A stretch of 64,000 nt of DNA from Haloarcula halophila (lineage in GTDB: Archaea; Halobacteriota; Halobacteria; Halobacteriales; Haloarculaceae), in contig NZ_CP119559.1 of NCBI RefSeq assembly GCF_029278565.1, forward strand, positions 682,001 to 746,000, read 5' to 3'. The notes under the pieces are model-generated. The model did no database searches and had not been told where the DNA came from. It worked only from the letters and a program-made list of their open reading frames with translations. A program made the translations under genes and the position numbers. Positions 58,817 to 64,000 of the stretch are shown here, in pieces (position 1 is the stretch's first letter; each line of letters opens with the position of its first letter).

Positions 58817-60448
58817 TCAGATGTCGTCGACCTCTGCGTCCTCGTCGGCCGCCAGACGGAACTGATCAACCAACTCGAACAGTTCCTCGCTGGTCACGTT
58901 GAGATGCTGTGAGCGATCGGCGATGTGGTCTGTAGCGTTTGCCTGTTCGTCCAGACCAGCAGAGATCTGCTGGACGGAGGCGGTGATCTCCTCTGCCAGC
59001 GCGGAGCTGTCCTCGACGACGCTCGCGACCTCCTCGGCGTTGTCCGCCTGCTTCTCGACCGCGTCCGTGATCTCGCCGACGCCGGCGCTGGTCTGCTCGA
59101 CGCGACCCTGGATCTCATGGAGGTGTGACCCGACCGTCTCCACCGCGTCGGCGCCGTCCTCGACTTCGGCGTTGGCCTCCCGGATACTACCGACGACCTC
59201 GTCGGTCTGGTCCTGGACCTCGGCGATGATGCTTGCGATGTCGTCGGCCATCGCCTGGGACTCCTCGGCGAGGCTCTTGACCTCGTCGGCGACGACCGCG
59301 AACCCGCTGCCCGCCTCGCCGGCGCGTGCGGCCTCGATGTTGGCGTTCAGCGCCAGCATGTTCGTCTGCTCGGCGATATCGGCGATCATCTCGACGATCT
59401 CCCCGACCTCGTCCATCTTGGTCTCCAGGGAGTCGATCTCGGTAGTGACCTCCGAGGTCGCGTCCGTGGCGTTGCGGATCTGCCCGACGGCGGTCTCGAC
59501 CTCTTCGACACCGTCCCCGGCCAGTTCCTCGGCCTCGGAAGCCCGGGCGTCGATCTGCTGGGTGGAGGCGGTGATCTCCTCGATTGAGGCCGAGAGGTCG
59601 TCCACGTGCTCGTTTGCCCGCTGAGTCTGGTCGGCCAGGTCCTCAGCCCCCTCGCTGAGTTCGCTCGACGACGCGTCGATCTGCTGGATGGAGGCGGTCA
59701 CCTCCTCTGCAGAGGCCGAGAGCTCCTCGCCGGTCGATGCCAGGGACTCTGACTGGTCGGTCAGCGTCTCGACGACCTCGCGGATGTTGTAGACCGCCAT
59801 CCCGAGGTTGCTGTTCATCGACTCGAACTCCTCGTGGATGGTCCGGATCTCCTCGAACTCGGCATCGGGGTCCGGGACTGTCGGATCGATCGTCAGGTCC
59901 CCCTCGGCGAGGCGTTCGAGTTTCCCTTGGAGGTCCGTCAGGACCTGCTGTTGATACGTCTCGAGTTGCTCTTTCCGGCGCTGTTCGCGGCGTTTTTTGG
60001 TGATATCGGTCACGACCAACATAGCCCCCGAACAGTCCCCGTCATCGTCGTACAGCACTGTCACCGTCTGGCTGACCGGGACCTCCGAGCCGTCGACGAC
60101 GAGCGTTCCAGTCCGGTCCTGGATGTCCCGTTCCTCGTCGAGCGCCGTCGAGACGATCGCCTCGACCGTGCTTCCCTCGTCGTACAACTCCTCGGGATGG
60201 CGACCGACAACGTCGGCCTCGGCAACGTCGAACAGCGACTGTGCCTGCCTGTTGCTGTGGGTTATCGTCCCGCTCGCGTCGGTGACGAGTGTCGGATCCG
60301 TGAGTCCGTCGAGGACACTCCGGACCAATGCCTCCGCATCGCCGTCACGGTCGTCGGTCCCAGTCTGTTCAGGCGACTGGACATCTTCCTGTTCAGAACG
60401 CGGTTGATCGACGGCCGACGCCAGTAGCGACCACATACGTGGGTACAT
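58817..60448 (-). CDS. Soluble methyl-accepting taxis transducer with PAS domain
   Basis: 543-residue cytosolic transducer with no membrane helix. A PAS domain (about 45-160) senses an internal signal. A HAMP-like segment follows ([10 protein letters not shown]), then a long MCP coiled-coil domain whose hairpin tip is conserved ([17 protein letters not shown]). Several E-E/Q-E pairs are likely methylation sites. CheA/CheW are not in the window. The start could be 60448 or 60436. Signal, perhaps redox or energy state, is unknown. Confidence 0.9.
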   Translation of the reverse strand: MYPRMWSLLASAVDQPRSEQEDVQSPEQTGTDDRDGDAEALVRSVLDGLTDPTLVTDASGTITHSNRQAQSLFDVAEADVVGRHPEELYDEGSTVEAIVSTALDEERDIQDRTGTLVVDGSEVPVSQTVTVLYDDDGDCSGAMLVVTDITKKRREQRRKEQLETYQQQVLTDLQGKLERLAEGDLTIDPTVPDPDAEFEEIRTIHEEFESMNSNLGMAVYNIREVVETLTDQSESLASTGEELSASAEEVTASIQQIDASSSELSEGAEDLADQTQRANEHVDDLSASIEEITASTQQIDARASEAEELAGDGVEEVETAVGQIRNATDATSEVTTEIDSLETKMDEVGEIVEMIADIAEQTNMLALNANIEAARAGEAGSGFAVVADEVKSLAEESQAMADDIASIIAEVQDQTDEVVGSIREANAEVEDGADAVETVGSHLHEIQGRVEQTSAGVGEITDAVEKQADNAEEVASVVEDSSALAEEITASVQQISAGLDEQANATDHIADRSQHLNVTSEELFELVDQFRLAADEDAEVDDI

Positions 60449-60571
60449 TGGTAGATGGTACCATATCAGCTGTCCCAAGCTATCGAGGGGGACGACACGT
60501 CGGAGCCTACCATACGAGGGGTGAGGTTCTCAACGGTGAAAACGACCGCACGGCGTACCGACTGCCACGGC

Positions 60572-63500
60572 TTATCGCTCCTCCGACGGGACCGGACGGT
60601 CCAGCAGCGAGTCGACGATCTTCGCTTCTGCCCGGCGGAGGTGTTCCAGGAAGGTCGGTCCCGAGATATCCATCGACGCCGCTACCTCCTCGGCGGTGCT
60701 CTCCCTGGGCCAGCTGTAGAAGCCCGCTCGTCTGGCGACTTCGAGCACCTCCCGCTGTCGGTCGGTCAATTCCGAGAGGACTGGTTCCGTAGCGACCGTT
60801 TGCTCTTGGCGCTCACGGCGAGCGAGGAGTTCGGCGCTGGGGTACCGGTCGGTGAACATCCGGACGAACTCGCTGACTCCCGCCGAGGTCGGGAACGTCG
60901 CCGAGAGGATGGCGTGGTCGTCCTGAATTCGCAGCGTATCGAAGACACCGCCGTGATCGGCGACAAGTGTCCCGATACAGGGGCCATCGAGCGTGAGTTC
61001 GACCCGGAGGGTATCGCCGTCGGCTCCCACCACCCGTACCCGGTCGATCCCGCGTCGCCCCGCACAGGCCGCCTCGAACCGGTCAGGAGTCACGCCAGTC
61101 ACTGTCCCGTAAAGGACGGTTCCGTCCGCCGTCGGACGGAGACGCTTCAATTCCATTCTCCCCCCGAGTGCCGCCGCGAGCGTAAAGAGGACCGTCGGCT
61201 GGCTGTCGAGCCCGAGTGTCAGTTCGACCGCCTGGTCGTCCAGTAGCGCGCGCCGTTGCTCGACCGTCGAGAGCGTGTGCGCGACGGTCCGAGCCAACTC
61301 CGTGAGCACCGTCTGTGTCTCCGCCCCGAAGGTGTCGACCTCGTTCGAGTACACCGAGAGCGTTCCGTAGGGGACGTCCTCGTATGTCAGGGGCAGGCTG
61401 GCGACCGACCGGTAGTCACGGGAGAGCGCCTCGCGTTGCCACTCCCCCTCCCGGAGGTGGTCCGCGACCTGGTTGAGAAAGACCGGCTCGCGCTCGGTTG
61501 CCGCACGGACCGCGGGTTCCGGAGCGGTTCCTCCGTCGAGCCCGACCACGTCCAGGTAGCCGCGTTTCGGTCCGGCCTGGTACTGTGGGGTCACCGCCGT
61601 ATCGATCGTCGAGAACTCGCCCACCCAGACGAAGTCGAACCGGTCGCTCTCGGCCAGCCCGTCACAGACGGTTCGGTAGACCTCCTCGAAGCTGGTCGCC
61701 CCGACGAGGGCGGTCCCGATCCGTCGGATGCGGTCGTTGATATCGACGACCTGCCGGAGCCGTCGGTTCTGCTCCCTGAGTTCCTGGTCACGCTCCCTGA
61801 GCCGGTGTTCACGTTGCATCCGTTCGTAGGCCGCTTCGGCGTTGGCCACGAGGAGGTCGGCCAGTTCGACCGTCCGGTCGTCGTAGACGGCGACCGCAGT
61901 CGATCCACAGAGCAAGACACCGTACTCCCCGATCGGCAACAGCAACTCGGACCGGATCGGGGTCGCCTCGTTGTGGACGCCCGACTCCCGGGAGATGTCG
62001 TCGTAGACTCTGGGTTCGCCCTGGACGAACACCTCCCAGGCGAGGCCGTCACCCGGCCCGAACACCGGCGGCTCACCGACGATATCGCGGGCCGTCTCGG
62101 GAACCACCTCGGGGCGAAGGGCGTTATCAGCCTCGTCGAACCGATAGATACCGACCGCCTCGATGTCGAGAATCTCGTCGGCGGCGTCCGCGACTGTCCG
62201 ACTGATCTCCTGATTGCTCTGTGCCGACAACAGCGTACGACTCACGTCGTGGAGTTCGGTGAGCGTCCGCTCGTATGCTCGCTGCGCGCTGATGTCCCGG
62301 GTCACGCCAACCGTCCCGCGTAACTCGCCGTCCTCGACGAGCAACGCGATACGGCTCTGTGCCGGCAGCGTCGAACCGTCCGCCCGGCGGACACGCACGT
62401 CCAGCGTGACCACGTCGGGCGAATCACGGGCCAGTTGCTCGTCGATCAGTTCCTCGGCGCGTTCGATGTCGGATTCGGGGAGGATCTTCGAGACGTGTTC
62501 ACCGAGCAGCTCTGCCCGGTCGTAGCCCGTGATCTCGACGACCGCTTCGTTGACCATCTCGATGTACCCCTCACTGTCGAGTTCGTAGATGGCGTCGGCC
62601 GCGGTCGCGATCGCTCGTGCGGCGGTTTCGAGTTCGTGTTCGCGCGTTTTCTGCTCGGTGATGTCCTGGATCGTCCCACGGAGGTACCGATCAGAGGCTG
62701 TGGCTCCCCGCAAGCGGACCCACTTCCGTTCGCCCTCGACCGTCCGTATCCGCGTCTCGATATCGTACGGCTCGCCGGTCCGGAGTGCGCGTTCGAACCG
62801 TCCGACGACGCGATCCCTGTCCGCCGGGTCGTAGGCGTCCTCGACGAACGCACGCGTCGGTTCGAAGGACTCGTCGACGCCGTATATCCGGCGTGTCCCG
62901 TCGGTCCAGGAGATGGTCTCCTCGCGACTGTCGTACTCCCAGGCACCGACCACCGCCAGTTCCTCGACACGGTCGAGGAGGGACTGGCTGCGTCGCAGTT
63001 CGACAGCCTGTCGGTGGCGGCTGATCTCGGCGCATACCCAACGTCCCGCCAGACGAACGAACTGTCGGTCTCGCTGTCCGAACGCCGCTTCACGTGGCGT
63101 CGAGTCGCCGAACCACAGCGCCCCGTGCCAGTCGTCGACATCGAGCGCCGTCCCGATATAACAGGCGAGTTCCGATTCCACGATAGTGACCCCGCCTTCC
63201 CGATCGCTCGCGTCGAGGTCGCTGTTCGCGACGACACCGTCTGTCGGCCCGGGCAGCTCCGATGCCGCCACCGGATCGGTCCCGAAGTCGTGTTCCCCGA
63301 CAGCGGCGACTACCTCCACCGTCCCGTCCACGCATCTAGTGACGTACCCGGACGGGAGTCCGAGCCGATCACAGCCCGTCGAAAGGACGGTCTGGAGTCG
63401 CTCTGTCAACGAGTCGTCCGCCCCCTCGACAGAAGACGGGCCGTCGGAATGCCCGTTCGGTGTCGCCCGGTCACCGGTCCGTTCCGGACTGTGCTCGGCC

Positions 63501-63790
63501 GGCGTGGACACTGCCTCGACCCCCGGGACCGCCGTGACGTGGTCCGGAACGTCGCTCCCGACGACGATGCTCCCGACGCCGGCCCGCCGGGCGGCGACGG
63601 CCGCGAGTTCGGCTCCCGAGACCGAGCCCGTTTCGTAGGGAACGAGCAGCCGGTCGACGGTGCCGTTCTCGACGGCGTCGAGTGCCGCCTCCGGACCGTC
63701 GACGCTGCGGAGACGACACGTCGACGGGTCGAATCCGTAGGCTGTCGGGTCGACCCCACCGACCACGAGTACCGTCTCTTGCTGTGTCAT
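60572..63790 (-). CDS. Multi-sensor bacterio-opsin-activator-type regulator
   Basis: 1072-residue regulator related to Bat. In order I see a receiver-like but degenerate N-terminus (1-95), GAF (about 130-270), PAS (285-400, ending G-T-I-Q-D-I-T-E-Q-K), PAS (405-520, ending V-T-R-D-I-S), GAF (530-665), a short coiled coil, GAF (700-850), the bacterio-opsin activator N-domain (855-1000) and an HTH_10 DNA-binding domain (L-T-D-R-Q-R-E-V-L-E-V-A, then F-L-E-H-L-R-R-A-E). No kinase domain is present, so it links several ligand inputs directly to DNA binding. It lies downstream of an ABC sugar-transporter ATPase gene on the same strand; no bop gene is in the window. Confidence 0.9.
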   Translation of the reverse strand: MTQQETVLVVGGVDPTAYGFDPSTCRLRSVDGPEAALDAVENGTVDRLLVPYETGSVSGAELAAVAARRAGVGSIVVGSDVPDHVTAVPGVEAVSTPAEHSPERTGDRATPNGHSDGPSSVEGADDSLTERLQTVLSTGCDRLGLPSGYVTRCVDGTVEVVAAVGEHDFGTDPVAASELPGPTDGVVANSDLDASDREGGVTIVESELACYIGTALDVDDWHGALWFGDSTPREAAFGQRDRQFVRLAGRWVCAEISRHRQAVELRRSQSLLDRVEELAVVGAWEYDSREETISWTDGTRRIYGVDESFEPTRAFVEDAYDPADRDRVVGRFERALRTGEPYDIETRIRTVEGERKWVRLRGATASDRYLRGTIQDITEQKTREHELETAARAIATAADAIYELDSEGYIEMVNEAVVEITGYDRAELLGEHVSKILPESDIERAEELIDEQLARDSPDVVTLDVRVRRADGSTLPAQSRIALLVEDGELRGTVGVTRDISAQRAYERTLTELHDVSRTLLSAQSNQEISRTVADAADEILDIEAVGIYRFDEADNALRPEVVPETARDIVGEPPVFGPGDGLAWEVFVQGEPRVYDDISRESGVHNEATPIRSELLLPIGEYGVLLCGSTAVAVYDDRTVELADLLVANAEAAYERMQREHRLRERDQELREQNRRLRQVVDINDRIRRIGTALVGATSFEEVYRTVCDGLAESDRFDFVWVGEFSTIDTAVTPQYQAGPKRGYLDVVGLDGGTAPEPAVRAATEREPVFLNQVADHLREGEWQREALSRDYRSVASLPLTYEDVPYGTLSVYSNEVDTFGAETQTVLTELARTVAHTLSTVEQRRALLDDQAVELTLGLDSQPTVLFTLAAALGGRMELKRLRPTADGTVLYGTVTGVTPDRFEAACAGRRGIDRVRVVGADGDTLRVELTLDGPCIGTLVADHGGVFDTLRIQDDHAILSATFPTSAGVSEFVRMFTDRYPSAELLARRERQEQTVATEPVLSELTDRQREVLEVARRAGFYSWPRESTAEEVAASMDISGPTFLEHLRRAEAKIVDSLLDRPVPSEER

Positions 63791-63863
63791 TCGTTTCGCT
63801 CACGCGTGCTATCGTATCGGCGGTGAAAAGAATGCGGACGGAAATATCAGCCGTGATAGCGCC

Positions 63864-64000
63864 TCAGACCGCCGACTCGATCTTCTCGACGGAGCTGAGG
63901 TCCCGGTTTTTGACTGCCTCACCGGTGACGGTATCGAAGAGGTGAATCGCCTCCTCGGGGAACCGAACAGTGACGTCTTCGCCCCACTCGACCTGGTGCA
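63864..64000 (-). CDS. ABC transporter ATP-binding subunit, C-terminal end
   Basis: Partial gene continuing beyond the right edge. The last 45 residues (start H-Q-V-E-W-G-E-D-V-T-V-R-F-P, then A-I-H-L-F-D-T-V-T-G-E-A-V) match the TOBE/MOP end of MalK/UgpC-type ATPases that energise sugar or glycerol-phosphate importers. The stop is TGA at 63864-63866. The multi-sensor regulator begins 74 bp downstream on the same strand. Confidence 0.75.
   Translation of the reverse strand, partial: HQVEWGEDVTVRFPEEAIHLFDTVTGEAVKNRDLSSVEKIESAV

Noticed and set aside
62435-63826. Plus-strand open frame of 463 codons
   Set aside because: Antisense to the multi-sensor regulator, whose PAS and GAF domains are clear on the other strand.
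1-64000. tRNA, rRNA, 7S RNA, CRISPR arrays, insertion sequences
   Set aside because: Looked for in the gaps between genes by eye. No cloverleaf, rRNA core, repeat-spacer pattern, transposase or integrase was seen. Structured RNAs could be missed without covariance searches.

Overview
The window looks like chromosomal DNA of a halophilic archaeon (class Halobacteria; Haloarcula-like is a guess). The DNA is visibly GC-rich, the predicted proteins are acidic (many Asp/Glu, few Lys), TATA-like box A elements often lie 25-32 bp before start codons with no ribosome binding site, and the informational genes are archaeal: PAN, DnaG-type primase, SRP19, Gar1, FEN-1, archaeal HMG-CoA synthase. Most of it is ordinary core chromosome. 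I see no tRNA, rRNA, CRISPR array, transposase or integrase.

Layout. 1-3.3 kb: end of an XRE regulator, a membrane protein with a decayed protease motif, and HMG-CoA synthase (mevalonate pathway). 3.4-11.1 kb: a surface-protein block with two large proteins carrying pilin-type N-termini, a 947-residue anchored surface protein and a Tat-exported protein. 11.1-18.7 kb: DUF2150 protein, MscS channel, PdxS with a nearby decayed copy of its 3' end, a receiver-kinase hybrid, a DUF1405 membrane protein and a citrate synthase paralogue. 18.8-27.4 kb: valyl-tRNA synthetase, a sensor kinase, a stand-alone CARF-like regulator, an SSF transporter with its DUF3311 partner, and a tRNA-binding-domain protein. 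27.4-34.7 kb: TIM-barrel isomerase, DnaG, acetyltransferase, DUF92 membrane protein, a degenerate cis-prenyltransferase paralogue, a lipoprotein, the true cis-prenyltransferase UppS, and a cold-shock protein. 35.1-38.2 kb: a tight heme/siroheme operon (fused siroheme decarboxylase, precorrin-2 dehydrogenase, HemA). 38.2-46 kb: small metabolic genes, a MoeA-like pseudoenzyme, then GIDE protein, Hsp20, ABC1 kinase, FAD oxidoreductase and PAN. 46-51.8 kb: cytochrome oxidase assembly (DUF420, ABC transporter, Rdx protein, heme A/heme O synthase fusion) beside CoxB. 52.3-58.8 kb: CAP-domain protein, SRP19-Gar1-presenilin group, an ornithine cyclodeaminase-like protein, small membrane proteins, GNAT and FEN-1. 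58.8-64 kb: soluble chemotaxis transducer, a 1072-residue bacterio-opsin-activator-type regulator and the C-terminus of an ABC sugar-transporter ATPase.

The most interesting signal is the 29.9-33.9 kb isoprenoid neighbourhood. A catalytically dead cis-prenyltransferase paralogue ends in an R-x-G motif that the active paralogue lacks at the aligned position. This mirrors the eukaryotic NgBR/DHDDS two-subunit enzyme. Next to it is a DUF92 protein, the family of the plant phytyl-phosphate kinase VTE6. Other observations are the duplicated pdxS 3' end, a Glu-for-Asp change in the citrate synthase active site, and several well-formed DNA dyads in promoter regions.
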